A DNA stretch of 64,000 nucleotides, taken from NCBI RefSeq assembly GCF_017356245.1, contig NZ_JAFMZZ010000001.1:1871624-1935623 (forward strand). The letters run 5' to 3'. Position numbers and translations under genes: made by a program. Positions 25,496 to 33,998 of this stretch are shown here, one piece after another. The notes under the pieces were generated by a model. That model saw nothing but the letters and a program-made list of their open reading frames with translations. It searched no databases and was not told the origin of the DNA. The stretch comes from Bordetella petrii (GTDB lineage Bacteria > Pseudomonadota > Gammaproteobacteria > Burkholderiales > Burkholderiaceae_B). The number at the start of each line of letters is the position of its first letter. The first letter of the stretch is position 1.

Positions 25496-26020
25496 ATGCA
25501 GCAATATTCCCTTTTCGTCGATAGTCCGATCAACCCGAGTAATACGCTGCTGGTGCGCGAGGCCGATGGCGCGATGCGCCCGGCCCAGCGGGCCGAGATT
25601 CTGGCCGTGGCGCGTGAGCTGGTGTCGATCGACACGTTACATGGCGAGGATCTGAGCAATCCCGATAAAGCTAAGGCATTTCTGCAGTTGCGTCTGGCGG
25701 GCCTGGAACACGAGGTGTGCGCGTTGATGCTGCTCGATGTGCAATTGCGGTTGATCACATACCTGGAGCCATTTCGCGGCACCTTGAGCCAGGCGCCCGT
25801 TTATCCGCGCGAAATCCTCAAGCTGGCCCTACGGCATAATGCGGCCGGACTCATGATGGCCCACAACCATCCGTCGGGTCTGGCCGAAGCCAGTCAGGCG
25901 GATAGGCAATTGACCCAGGCCGTGCAGCAGGCCTTGGCGCTCATTGATGTGCGGCTGCTCGATCACTTCATTGTCGCCGGCACCACGGTGGTGTCGATGG
26001 CGCAGCGCGGGCAGCTCTAG
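25496..26020 (+). CDS. radC: RadC-like JAB domain protein
   Basis: A 174-residue protein of the RadC family (JAB/MPN+ metalloprotease-like fold). The metal-binding motif MMAHNHPSGLAEASQADRQL is complete. It lacks the N-terminal HhH extension of chromosomal RadC, like most mobile-element versions. The biochemical role of RadC is not established. It is preceded by the best-preserved copy of the structured leader. Confidence 0.9.
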   Translation: MQQYSLFVDSPINPSNTLLVREADGAMRPAQRAEILAVARELVSIDTLHGEDLSNPDKAKAFLQLRLAGLEHEVCALMLLDVQLRLITYLEPFRGTLSQAPVYPREILKLALRHNAAGLMMAHNHPSGLAEASQADRQLTQAVQQALALIDVRLLDHFIVAGTTVVSMAQRGQL

Positions 26021-26348
26021 CCGGTTGTGCCGAAGGCGGGCGATGCCCGTCTGACTTCCTTTCATGGGGTCGATGGCGACGTTTTTGACGGGTAACACGG
26101 CGGTTAGGGACGCCTGCGCGCGCCGGGCGGCGCTTGCCTGGCATGTCTGGGGCGCATCCGTCAAGGGTCGCGTCCGGCCCCCGTGTCCTCGCTGCGCTGC
26201 GGGCCGCGCCAGGGCCGTGCGCTTTGTCCCCTTGACGGTGCGCTCCCGGGACATGCCGCGTGGTGGCCATGGGCACGAAGGGCCACTCCGGCCCTACGTG
26301 CCCAGATGGGAACTCACCCCCGGGCTTCTCTTACGCAAGGAGCGCATC
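26021..26348 (+). promoter_or_regulatory. GC-rich structured leader of parB
   Basis: A 328-base gap before parB with several short inverted repeats, such as GGGCC-ACTCC-GGCCC near 26280-26294, and an AAGGAGCGC ribosome-binding site. It shows no clear homology to the three radC-like leaders. A promoter was not identified. Confidence 0.35.
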
Positions 26349-28364
26349 ATGAACACCACGATTTTCTCTGAAACCACCGCCGTGCAAGCCGTCAGTGACA
26401 AGGTATCGCAAGACGCGGCACAGCAAGCGCACACCGTGCTCGACCACGTTCAAGCCGCCGTCCAGACGGATGAAGGCGTGTCGCCCCAGCCGCAGGCCCC
26501 GGCGGCTGAACTGCGCTTTATCGCGCTCTCGCGCTTGCGCCTGTCCCAGCGCAATGTGCGCAAGACCGCCGGGCCGGTCGATGCCCTGGCCGATAGCATC
26601 GAGCGCGTGGGCCTGCTGCAAAACCTGATCGTCGTACCGCATGCGGACGGCAAAACGTTCGACGTCGTGGCAGGCGCTCGGCGTTGGGCCGCATTGCGCC
26701 TGCTGGCCAAGAAAAAACGCATGGCCCGCGAGCAGACCATTCCGTGCTTGGTCGTGCCCGATGCCCGCGCCATCACCGTCAGCCTGACTGAGAACGTGCA
26801 GCGCGAAGCAATGCACCCGGCTGATCAGTTCGAGGCGTTTCTGGCGATGGTCAACGAGGGGCGGCCTATCGAGGATATTGCGGCCGATTTTGGCGTGACG
26901 CCGCTGGTAGTGCAGCGCCGCCTGAAACTGGCCCGCATCTCTCCGCGCCTGATGGCGGCGTACCGCCAAGGCGATGTCACGCTGGAGCAATTGATGGTGC
27001 TGACGCTGACCGAGGACCACAAGGCGCAGGACGCCGCGTACTTCGATGCGCCACCCTATGAGCGCGAGCCTTACGCGCTGCGTCGGCGGCTCACGCAAGG
27101 CGACGTGGACGCGGCGCGTAGCCCCTTGGCGCATTTTGTGGGCGTGGACGCCTATACGGCGGCAGGCGGTGGCATCCGGCGCGATTTGTTCGCCCAAGAC
27201 GGCGATGGCGTGTATCTCACCGATGCGGATCTGCTGGCGCGGTTGGCGGCAGACAAGCTGGAAGCGCTGGCCGCAGACGTTCGCGCCGAGGGGTGGAAAT
27301 GGGTTGAAGCGGTGGCCGTGTTCGGCTACAGCGAACTGGCCGCGTTTCGCCGCGCCCCGCAGATCGAGCGCCAGCCCACCGCCCGGCAAGCCAAACGCCT
27401 TGCCAAGCTGCAAGCGCGGCAGGCAGCCATTGAGCAAGCGCTGCATGCCGCCGAAGACGCCGAGGACGAAGATGCCGCCGCTACGCTCTACGAGGAAGGC
27501 GACCGCGTGGGCGAAGCGCTGGACGCGCTCTATGCCGATTTGCTGGCCTACGCGCCTGAAACGATGGCGGCATCCGGCGCGGTGGTGACCCTCGATCACG
27601 ATGGGCAAGTCCTCGTTCATCGCGGCTTGCTGCGCCCGGAGGACGCCAAGGCCATCGAATCCCCCAGCCACGCCAAACACCCCAGCAGCGGCGACGGTGA
27701 GCCAGACAGCCAGAGCGACGCCGCCGACGCGCCACCTGCCAAAACGCTGTCCGAACGGCTGGTGCGCAACCTGAGCGCACACCGAACCGCCGCGCTGCAA
27801 GCCACGCTGGCGAAAAAGCCCGAGGTGGCACTGGCCGCGTTGGTGCATCGACTGGCGTTGACCGTGTTCTATCACGGCGGCGACAGCCTGCTGCAAATCG
27901 CTGCGCAACCGCAGGATGGTTTGACACACCATGCGCCGGAACTGGCCGAGAGCAAGGCGGCAGGCGAGTTCGCTGCGCTGCGCACCGCATGGCGTGAACG
28001 CCTGCCTGCCCGCGAGGACGAGTTGTTCGACGCCGTGCGCCAGATGAAGCGGGCCGATGTGCTGGCGCTGTTGGCGGTGTGCGTGGCAGGCACGGTTGAT
28101 GCCGTGGTACGCAGCGAACACGACACCCACGCTGACGCATTGGCGCAAGCCGTGGCGCTGGACATGAGCACTTATTGGCAACCCACTGCCCAAGCGTACT
28201 TCAATCATGTCTCCAAACCCCACATTCTGGCGGGATTGCAGACCTTCAAACCCTCGGAAGTGAACCGCGTGGGCGGCTACAAGAAGCCGCAGATGGCCGC
28301 AGAAGCCGAGCGGTACGCCACGGCGGCGGCATGGTTGCCTGACATGCTGCGCACATCAGTGTAA
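26349..28364 (+). CDS. parB: ParB/RepB/Spo0J family partition protein
   Basis: A 671-residue ICE-type ParB. An N-terminal ParB/Srx domain (FIALSRLRLSQRNVRKTAGP, VVAGARRWAALRLLAKKKRM) with TENVQREAMHPADQFEAF is followed by an HTH (IEDIAADFGVTPLVVQRRLK) and a long C-terminal region with an Ala/Glu-rich coiled coil near residues 340-395. It is far longer than chromosomal ParB (about 290), normal for Tn4371-type elements. The ATG at 26349 has an AAGGAG site; a longer frame upstream is Arg/Pro-rich and unlikely to be coding. Confidence 0.9.
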   Translation: MNTTIFSETTAVQAVSDKVSQDAAQQAHTVLDHVQAAVQTDEGVSPQPQAPAAELRFIALSRLRLSQRNVRKTAGPVDALADSIERVGLLQNLIVVPHADGKTFDVVAGARRWAALRLLAKKKRMAREQTIPCLVVPDARAITVSLTENVQREAMHPADQFEAFLAMVNEGRPIEDIAADFGVTPLVVQRRLKLARISPRLMAAYRQGDVTLEQLMVLTLTEDHKAQDAAYFDAPPYEREPYALRRRLTQGDVDAARSPLAHFVGVDAYTAAGGGIRRDLFAQDGDGVYLTDADLLARLAADKLEALAADVRAEGWKWVEAVAVFGYSELAAFRRAPQIERQPTARQAKRLAKLQARQAAIEQALHAAEDAEDEDAAATLYEEGDRVGEALDALYADLLAYAPETMAASGAVVTLDHDGQVLVHRGLLRPEDAKAIESPSHAKHPSSGDGEPDSQSDAADAPPAKTLSERLVRNLSAHRTAALQATLAKKPEVALAALVHRLALTVFYHGGDSLLQIAAQPQDGLTHHAPELAESKAAGEFAALRTAWRERLPAREDELFDAVRQMKRADVLALLAVCVAGTVDAVVRSEHDTHADALAQAVALDMSTYWQPTAQAYFNHVSKPHILAGLQTFKPSEVNRVGGYKKPQMAAEAERYATAAAWLPDMLRTSV

Positions 28365-28425
28365 ACGCGTCCGATACGCATGGGCCTTGGCGGCGCAGGT
28401 TCGCGCCGTCAGGCGGATGCGGCAT

Positions 28426-28464
28426 CGCCCGCCGTTGTGAGGTCATGAGCGGCGGGCGTTTTTT
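28426..28464 (+). terminator. Terminator after parB
   Basis: A perfect 9-bp stem CGCCCGCCG / CGGCGGGCG with six T residues directly after it. Confidence 0.85.
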
Positions 28465-29220
28465 GTGCCGACGATTTGCCCGTCCATCGGGGGCCGTACA
28501 AACCGCGCCCGCTCGCGCCTGTAGGCTCAGGCGCGAGCGGGCAACGGCCAGGGCCGCGTCGGCCTGGACGCGGCCCAGTACGCGCCGCAGAGCGGCGACA
28601 AACGCAACCAGTCGCGCATCGGCAGATAGACCACGTGAGGTAATGAACACGCCCGGCGAACCGGGCAGGCGAATCCGCCGCTACGCTGGAATGCGACCAG
28701 ATCGGTTGTGTAGGAGCCGGCCGTACTCGATCCTATTGCGTAGGCGTGCCGGCGAGGGCACCTCAGCGCCCAGCGATGGGAGCGACCGTCGACCTTGCGC
28801 CATGCCGCGCCGATGTACCCATCACACCGCACCGACACCTTATCGCAAATCCCGGACGGATCACTCGACATGCCCAGGCATCACACCGCGCGCCGCTGCA
28901 CCGTCATGACATTGACCGAGCCAGCCATGAAGACTCTTGCGTACCGTCCGTCCCAAGGCGGCCTTGTTGTTGTGAATCCTGGCTCCGGCACGGCGGCCCG
29001 GCAAACCTCACCGGGCCGCCTCGGGCTTGTGCGGTGCAACCGGCTGTCACAACGATTTTCCCCTGCGCGTGCCGCGCCTTCCTCGCGAGTCAAAATCGCC
29101 GTGCCTACCGGTCGTCCACTGGCGTTCCCGCCCCAAGGGGTGCACCGCGCCCGACCTGCGCCTGATCGGAATCACACAAGGACGCGATGGGCGCGGACTT
29201 GAAACTTCAGGAGAGTCATC
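28465..29220 (+). other. Long GC-rich gene-free region before the DUF736 gene
   Basis: No convincing gene; open frames are Arg/Pro/Ala-rich and lack domains. Features seen are a GCCCGGCGAACCGGGC hairpin near 28650, a possible CGATTTT/AAAATCG pairing (about 29053 and 29091) in the leader of the DUF736 gene, and a minus-strand relic of a DUF736-type gene. Confidence 0.45.
28700..28829 (-). pseudogene. Possible DUF736 gene remnant
   Basis: On the minus strand the frame reads [19 protein letters not shown], matching [18 protein letters not shown] of the intact DUF736 gene. At DNA level 24 bases (28791-28814) are the exact reverse complement of 29371-29394. Similarity fades on both sides, so this is either a decayed, inverted copy or a short recombined fragment. 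Confidence 0.35.
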
Positions 29221-29529
29221 ATGGCTAACATCGGCACCTTCACCGCTCAGGACAACGGCTACACCGGCACGGTGCGCACCTTGACCTTGAACGTCAAAGT
29301 CAAGTTCGTTCCGGCCGACAAGGACAGCGACAAGTCGCCCGACTACCGCATCGTGGTGGGCAGCTACGAGATCGGCGCGGCATGGCGCAAGGTCTCCAAA
29401 CAGGACCGTTCCTATCTGTCGGTCACGCTCGATGATCCGTCGTTCCCGGCCACCATCTACGCCCGGCTGATCGGGAACGAGGCCGGCGATTTCGACCTCA
29501 TCTGGTCGCGTCCAGCGAAGGCGAACTAG
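29221..29529 (+). CDS. DUF736 family protein
   Basis: A 102-residue protein beginning [20 protein letters not shown], with [19 protein letters not shown] and [13 protein letters not shown], all diagnostic of DUF736. The family is confined largely to ICEs and conjugative plasmids and has no proven function. A strong GGAG site precedes it and a UUCG-loop hairpin follows. Confidence 0.92.
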   Translation: MANIGTFTAQDNGYTGTVRTLTLNVKVKFVPADKDSDKSPDYRIVVGSYEIGAAWRKVSKQDRSYLSVTLDDPSFPATIYARLIGNEAGDFDLIWSRPAKAN

Positions 29530-29538
29530 GGTTCGCCC

Positions 29539-29562
29539 GCACGCCCGGTTCGCCGGGCGTGC
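29539..29562 (+). terminator. UUCG-tetraloop hairpin after the DUF736 gene
   Basis: A perfect 10-bp stem GCACGCCCGG / CCGGGCGTGC capped by TTCG, an exceptionally stable RNA hairpin. The following TTCACATT is only weakly T-rich, so it may also protect the mRNA 3' end. Confidence 0.65.
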
Positions 29563-29586
29563 TTCACATTCCGTTACTATCGGAAT

Positions 29587-31725
29587 ATGGACGCTTTGAA
29601 CTCCCGTCCTTCTTCTGCAAGTGGCCGTTCACGGCTTACCGTCCGCGCTTTTGAAATGGCGGCGCGCCTGCGTTCGCGTCGTAAGAATCTTAAACTGACA
29701 TGCCGTTTCGTTGCCGAAAGATTAGGCATTCCCGCCGTGCGCTATCGTTTCTGGGAAAAGCAATTTGGCCCTGCTGCTGAAAAACAGTACCTTGAGGCTG
29801 TTGCGCAAGTGCTTCAAGTCTCGCCGGAGTGGTTGGCCCATGGCACAGGGATCTTGCCTATTCCGGCAGATCAGGTCGAATCTGCAAAATTCGTGGATTC
29901 ATTTGCGAATCGCAAGGCGACAGAGGAAGAACGAATCGTGCTTGGCCAACGAGCACTGGCTAGGCGAGTCGCACTTGAACTAAGCCGTCAGGAAATTGCC
30001 TTGCGAATCGGTATCGCAACCTATCTTCTTGCCAACTGGGAGCGTGTGCTGCCACTTAAACCCAAAGTCGAGTTTGAGAATAAATGGGAAGAGGCGTTGG
30101 GCGTCCCCGCAGGATGGTTGCGCCGGATAGACATCGAAACGCCAGCTCCTTCGAAGGAGGCTGTGACTCAAATCATTGAGGCAAGAACGGCCGATAGTGT
30201 GGCAGCCGAAATTCGTACTGCTGGGACATGGCTTTGCCGCGCGTCTTTCGCGCGTCGAACTGTTCTCCATCACGAACTCTCGCCGACTGAACAGCGGTTA
30301 GCGGACATCTTTGCGCTGCGATATGGTGTCGACGGAGAAGCGCACACGACCTTGCAAGTCATCGGGGATCGCTATGGTCTGACTCGCGAACGTATCCGCC
30401 AGATCGTGGAAAAGATGGTGGAGCGTTCGGCACGAATGCAGCTTCTTACCCCGCATATTGACAGGCTTGCCGACGAAATCCGTCCGTTGTTACCGGCAAC
30501 GATGGACGCAGTGGATACTCAACTGCGAGGCCGACTCGGAGAGCGCTTGTCTATTGAGAGCGTCAGTCGGTTTTGCCGTGAAATTCTCGGGCGTAATATC
30601 GTTGCGTTAACGGATCGGCCAGCTGATATGGCCTATCTATGGTCACCTACAGTCATCGATCCCGCAACCCATGATGTAACCCGTATTCGCGCCGCACGCG
30701 ATGCGGCGTTGCGACTAATTCGAAGCTGCGGTGCTGCGCAAGCCATGTTTGTTGCGGGCGCTGCAAGTGAAATTACGGGAACGGGCCTCACACCAGACGA
30801 AGCCATGCAAGGCTGTCGTATGGTGCCAGGCTTTGAGTGGCTTTCAGAAAGGGATGGCTGGTTTTGGTTCGGCGAGGGTAACGAAAACCGTTTGGTGACG
30901 ATCGCTCTAAAAGTGCTAGCGGTCTCCGGCCGTCGAGTCGATGCAGAGGAGATTCTGGCCAGCTTTATTCGTGCGCGCCGTGGTTACTATCCACCGGAGC
31001 AACTGCGGCCTTATCTCATTGAGCCACCGCTACAGATTGTCGTCGAAGTGTTGCGTCGGGTGAAAGGACTAAAGAACGTGCAGTCGGACGATTTCTTGCT
31101 CGACAAACCTGTTCCCGTCGAAACGGTGTTGTCCGATGCGGAGCTTGCGGTCTATAGCCTAATGCGAGATAACGGCAACATCATCTCTCGCCATACCCTC
31201 GTCACCGAACTGGTCAAGACAGGCAAGGTGAAGCTGATGGCACTGCATGTCAGTCTCAATAGTTCTCCCATTTATCGCCAATTAGATCGAGGCGTCTTTG
31301 CGTTGCGGGGAGCCACCTTGAATCCCGCGTCTCTGCGCGAGGCACAGAGAACCGTTGGTGGCGACGCGAGCAAATCGGCACGAATCAGCGAGCGTGACAA
31401 AGATGGCTACTACCATTTCACCTTCGAACTCACGGAGTATATGGTTAGAACCCGTGTCTGGGAGGTGCCGCGCGCGCTGGACGACCTCATTACAGAAGAA
31501 GGAAACGTGACTCTGCAAGGATCAGAGCAACCGGTAGTGTTCGCACGCCTACCTAGCGGCTCGTGCCGCCTCAAGCAGTTTGTATCCAGACTTTTACAGC
31601 AAGGTTTCGTAGCGGGAGATATGCTTAACCTTGCTCTCCATCCCGAGCAGCGTCTGATTCGCGTAACCCAACTTGGACCAATCATGCAACGGGCCGAGAC
31701 TGGCGATCAACCTAGGCTTTTTTAG
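29587..31725 (+). CDS. Large regulator-like protein with sigma-70 region 4-like HTH
   Basis: A 712-residue protein with no named family that I recognise. Two N-terminal XRE-like HTH units (about 20-90 and 115-185) precede a region at about 232-290, LSPTEQRLADIFALRYGVDG then IGDRYGLTRERIRQIVEKMV, which closely follows sigma-70 region 4. Sigma regions 2 and 3 are missing. The C-terminal half has possible winged-helix repeats (VDAEEILASFIRARRGYYPP, SRHTLVTELVKTGKVKLMAL). Base composition is visibly lower in GC than parB and repA, suggesting separately acquired cargo. A regulatory or nucleic-acid-binding role is inferred. Confidence 0.75.
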   Translation: MDALNSRPSSASGRSRLTVRAFEMAARLRSRRKNLKLTCRFVAERLGIPAVRYRFWEKQFGPAAEKQYLEAVAQVLQVSPEWLAHGTGILPIPADQVESAKFVDSFANRKATEEERIVLGQRALARRVALELSRQEIALRIGIATYLLANWERVLPLKPKVEFENKWEEALGVPAGWLRRIDIETPAPSKEAVTQIIEARTADSVAAEIRTAGTWLCRASFARRTVLHHELSPTEQRLADIFALRYGVDGEAHTTLQVIGDRYGLTRERIRQIVEKMVERSARMQLLTPHIDRLADEIRPLLPATMDAVDTQLRGRLGERLSIESVSRFCREILGRNIVALTDRPADMAYLWSPTVIDPATHDVTRIRAARDAALRLIRSCGAAQAMFVAGAASEITGTGLTPDEAMQGCRMVPGFEWLSERDGWFWFGEGNENRLVTIALKVLAVSGRRVDAEEILASFIRARRGYYPPEQLRPYLIEPPLQIVVEVLRRVKGLKNVQSDDFLLDKPVPVETVLSDAELAVYSLMRDNGNIISRHTLVTELVKTGKVKLMALHVSLNSSPIYRQLDRGVFALRGATLNPASLREAQRTVGGDASKSARISERDKDGYYHFTFELTEYMVRTRVWEVPRALDDLITEEGNVTLQGSEQPVVFARLPSGSCRLKQFVSRLLQQGFVAGDMLNLALHPEQRLIRVTQLGPIMQRAETGDQPRLF

Positions 31726-32021
31726 TCCAAAGGTGCTTGGTTTGTCGCTCGCCAGACCATACCCAGTTCTCCCTCTACCTGCGATAACAAGCTTTTAGCC
31801 TGGCTTGCATCGTCAACATAAGCCAGTGCCATTAAGGTCAGCGGGTGAATCTGCATGACTTCGCACAGCTCGGCCAGCTTGCTGAGCGTAGGGTTCTTCA
31901 GGCCGCGTTCGAGCGTGCTCAGATAGGTCCGGCTGGAGACGTCCGAAAACGCTTCTTGGCTCAAGCCACGCAGCGTGCGTACGGTTTTGATGGCTTGGCC
32001 TATGTCATATTGTTCCGCCAT
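31722..32021 (-). CDS. XRE family transcriptional regulator
   Basis: A 99-residue protein with an N-terminal Cro/C1-type HTH (IGQAIKTVRTLRGLSQEAFS, SSRTYLSTLERGLKNPTLS). It is convergent with the 712-residue gene and their stop codons overlap by four bases. A perfect inverted repeat 43 bases upstream is its probable operator. Confidence 0.88.
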   Translation of the reverse strand: MAEQYDIGQAIKTVRTLRGLSQEAFSDVSSRTYLSTLERGLKNPTLSKLAELCEVMQIHPLTLMALAYVDDASQAKSLLSQVEGELGMVWRATNQAPLD

Positions 32022-32064
32022 CCGCCTGTCATCCCCAAAATGAAGAATGACACCTGACAGCGCC

Positions 32065-32085
32065 CTATAGAGCTACAATCTATAG
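32065..32085 (-). promoter_or_regulatory. Probable operator of the XRE regulator
   Basis: On the minus strand CTATAGA-TTGTAGC-TCTATAG, perfect 7-bp arms with a 7-base spacer, 43 bases before the regulator start. The dyad size suits a Cro-like dimer. Confidence 0.6.
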
Positions 32086-32149
32086 TGTTCATTGTGCTGG
32101 CCATATCAGCCGGTTTTACGGATTCACGGTTTTGCACATTGGTGGGAAA

Positions 32150-32193
32150 CCGCTTTTCCGTATTGGCGGATTTGCGCCAATACGGAAAAGCGG
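32150..32193. repeat. Perfect 19-bp inverted repeat with 6-base loop
   Basis: Left arm CCGCTTTTCCGTATTGGCG (32150-32168), loop GATTTG, and an exactly complementary right arm to 32193. Related pieces (TTTGCACATTGG near 32132, TTTGCGTATTG near 32219) flank it. It lies between the XRE gene and the DUF2958 gene and has no T tail, so it is not a simple terminator. Confidence 0.8.
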
Positions 32194-32292
32194 CGTTACG
32201 ATATCGCGTAAAGTCGGCTTTGCGTATTGTCGATGGCGCGGCTCGGCGTGCTGGTGCGTTGCCCATTTTGTGCTTGTGGCTTGGAGGCCATT

Positions 32293-32640
32293 ATGCCGCT
32301 GCTGACTGACGCTCAACAGGCGCAACTGCTGGCCCATGGTCAGCGGCGCGCTAACGATCCGGGCTTCGATCCCATGCCGGTGGTCAAGCTGTACACGCCC
32401 GATGCGGGCGCGGTCTGGTTGCTGGCCTTTGCTTATCCCGACGATCCGGGCCGGCTACACGCCTTGTGCGATGCCAATACGGGCTGTCCGCAACTGGTCG
32501 ATATCCGCTTGGACGAACTCGAAGCCATGCGCGGGCCGAACGGCTACCGCGTGGCCGTGGATGCAAGTTTTAGAGCCGCGCGTACGCTGTCGGATTACGC
32601 CGCCCGGGCGCACGCCCGAGGCGCTTACACCGAGGACTAG
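32293..32640 (+). CDS. DUF2958 family protein
   Basis: A 115-residue protein with the DUF2958 pattern: an opening MPLLTDAQQAQLLAHGQRRA, PMPVVKLYTPDAGAVWLLAF and the end ELEAMRGPNGYRVAVDASF. The ATG at 32293 follows GGAGGCC. The family is typical of conjugative elements; function unknown. Confidence 0.88.
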   Translation: MPLLTDAQQAQLLAHGQRRANDPGFDPMPVVKLYTPDAGAVWLLAFAYPDDPGRLHALCDANTGCPQLVDIRLDELEAMRGPNGYRVAVDASFRAARTLSDYAARAHARGAYTED

Positions 32641-32753
32641 CGCCTGGCGGGAGCCTTCCCACCGCTTTTGGCTGGCGGCCACAATAAGCCGTCGGCGAGT
32701 CACTTCTCGACATCCTGTTCGGGGTCGGGGGACTTATAGCGGGAGGAAGGACC

Positions 32754-33551
32754 ATGGTCATGACCATTGGGGCCGCGCCCTGGCAGGCGACGGCGGCTTA
32801 TCTGTACCTGTTGCGGCTCGATGCCGCGAGCCTCGCCTGGGAATATCTGCGCCGTAATGCCGACTACCGCGCATGTTGGCGCCGCTACGGTCGTACCGCG
32901 GCCGTGAGTGTTACCCGGCCCTGGGGGCTGGCGCTGCTGGAAGATCCACAGCTTGACGCACGGCGTGCGCATCCGGTCTGGGACAACCGGCTGTCGGCAC
33001 TCCTGCACATCCAGGCGGATGATCATGCCGCGCAATCCGGCCTGGACCTGTGGCATATTCCCGGTCCCAAAGACGTGATTGTGTTGCCGACGGGCGTGGC
33101 AGCGCTATGCGTGCGTGCTTCGGTACCAAGCACGACACTGCGGGCGCGCCTTGGGCCGGGCGTGCTCGACGGTCGCCCGGCGCTGTGCGCCGTGCCGCTT
33201 GATACGCGTCTACACGCCCAGGCGGCACTGCTGACCTTGCACGCGGCCCGGTTCGCGCCGCGCCGGGCCTGTCCCGTCCGGCCTATCCCCTGCGCCGCCC
33301 TCACTGCCAAGGTGGACCAAGCCCACCTACACCATCTGCACGCCTTGCAGGCGCTCGATGGCGTACAGGCCGGCGCATCCCAGCGTCGCATCGCCGACGT
33401 GCTGTACGGACGCGAACGCATGCGCCGCGACTGGCATGCTGACAGCGCCCTGCGGGCGCAGGTGCGCCATAGCCTTGCGCGGGCCGTCGCACTGATGCGT
33501 GGCGGCTACCGGGACCTGGCCGGGCTATCCCCGGACGACCTCGACCAATAG
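32754..33551 (+). CDS. DUF2285 domain protein
   Basis: A 265-residue protein. The N-terminus (AYLYLLRLDAASLAWEYLRR NADYR) is the DUF6499-type segment and the C-terminal QRRIADVLYGRERMRRDW belongs to DUF2285. Such proteins are fixed members of Tn4371-type cores between DUF2958 and an HTH gene and are annotated as transcriptional regulators without proof. A second ATG at 32760 is an alternative start; GGAGGAAGG precedes both. Confidence 0.87.
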   Translation: MVMTIGAAPWQATAAYLYLLRLDAASLAWEYLRRNADYRACWRRYGRTAAVSVTRPWGLALLEDPQLDARRAHPVWDNRLSALLHIQADDHAAQSGLDLWHIPGPKDVIVLPTGVAALCVRASVPSTTLRARLGPGVLDGRPALCAVPLDTRLHAQAALLTLHAARFAPRRACPVRPIPCAALTAKVDQAHLHHLHALQALDGVQAGASQRRIADVLYGRERMRRDWHADSALRAQVRHSLARAVALMRGGYRDLAGLSPDDLDQ

Positions 33552-33686
33552 TTCGCTTGCGTCCGATCAGGGGGAGAAAAATGTGCCCCCCTGAAGATAC
33601 TCCCTTACGCACCTGCCTCGGCTTGCGCAGACTGTCTCCAGCCAGCGGGAATTGTCCCGCGTGCGCATCGCATTGCTGGAGGCAAC

Positions 33687-33971
33687 ATGATCTCGTCACA
33701 CGCTGTCCTTGCCGCACCGTCCACGCCCGCACTCACCGCCGTACCGACGGCAACTTCGGCACGCTATCTGACCAACAGCGAAGCGGCCGATTATCTGCGT
33801 CTGTCGCCGCGCACGCTCGAAAAACTGCGCGTATTGGGCGGCGGCCCACGTTTTCGTAAGTTCGGCCGACGCGTGCTGTATGCCGCCGTCGACCTGGAGG
33901 CGTGGGCCGACGATCACAGCTACGCCATGACGTCTGACCCCGAATACCTCGAACACCGCGCTGGCCGTTAA
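33687..33971 (+). CDS. Excisionase-like helix-turn-helix protein
   Basis: A 94-residue protein with a MerR/HTH_17-type domain (YLTNSEAADYLRLSPRTLEK, LRVLGGGPRFRKFGRRVLYA). It precedes repA by 27 bases. The family includes excisionases and regulators of ICE replication modules; this is the second Xis/AlpA-like gene in the element. Confidence 0.88.
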   Translation: MISSHAVLAAPSTPALTAVPTATSARYLTNSEAADYLRLSPRTLEKLRVLGGGPRFRKFGRRVLYAAVDLEAWADDHSYAMTSDPEYLEHRAGR

Positions 33972-33998
33972 CGGCTGGGCGCGCAACGAGAAGCGGAC

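Noticed and set aside
26064..26348. N-terminal extension of parB by 95 residues
   Set aside because: The extension is Arg/Pro/Cys-rich, and a good ribosome-binding site precedes the ATG at 26349.
28445..28909. 154-codon plus-strand frame after parB
   Set aside because: Arg/Ala/Pro-rich, no domain, and located after a strong terminator.
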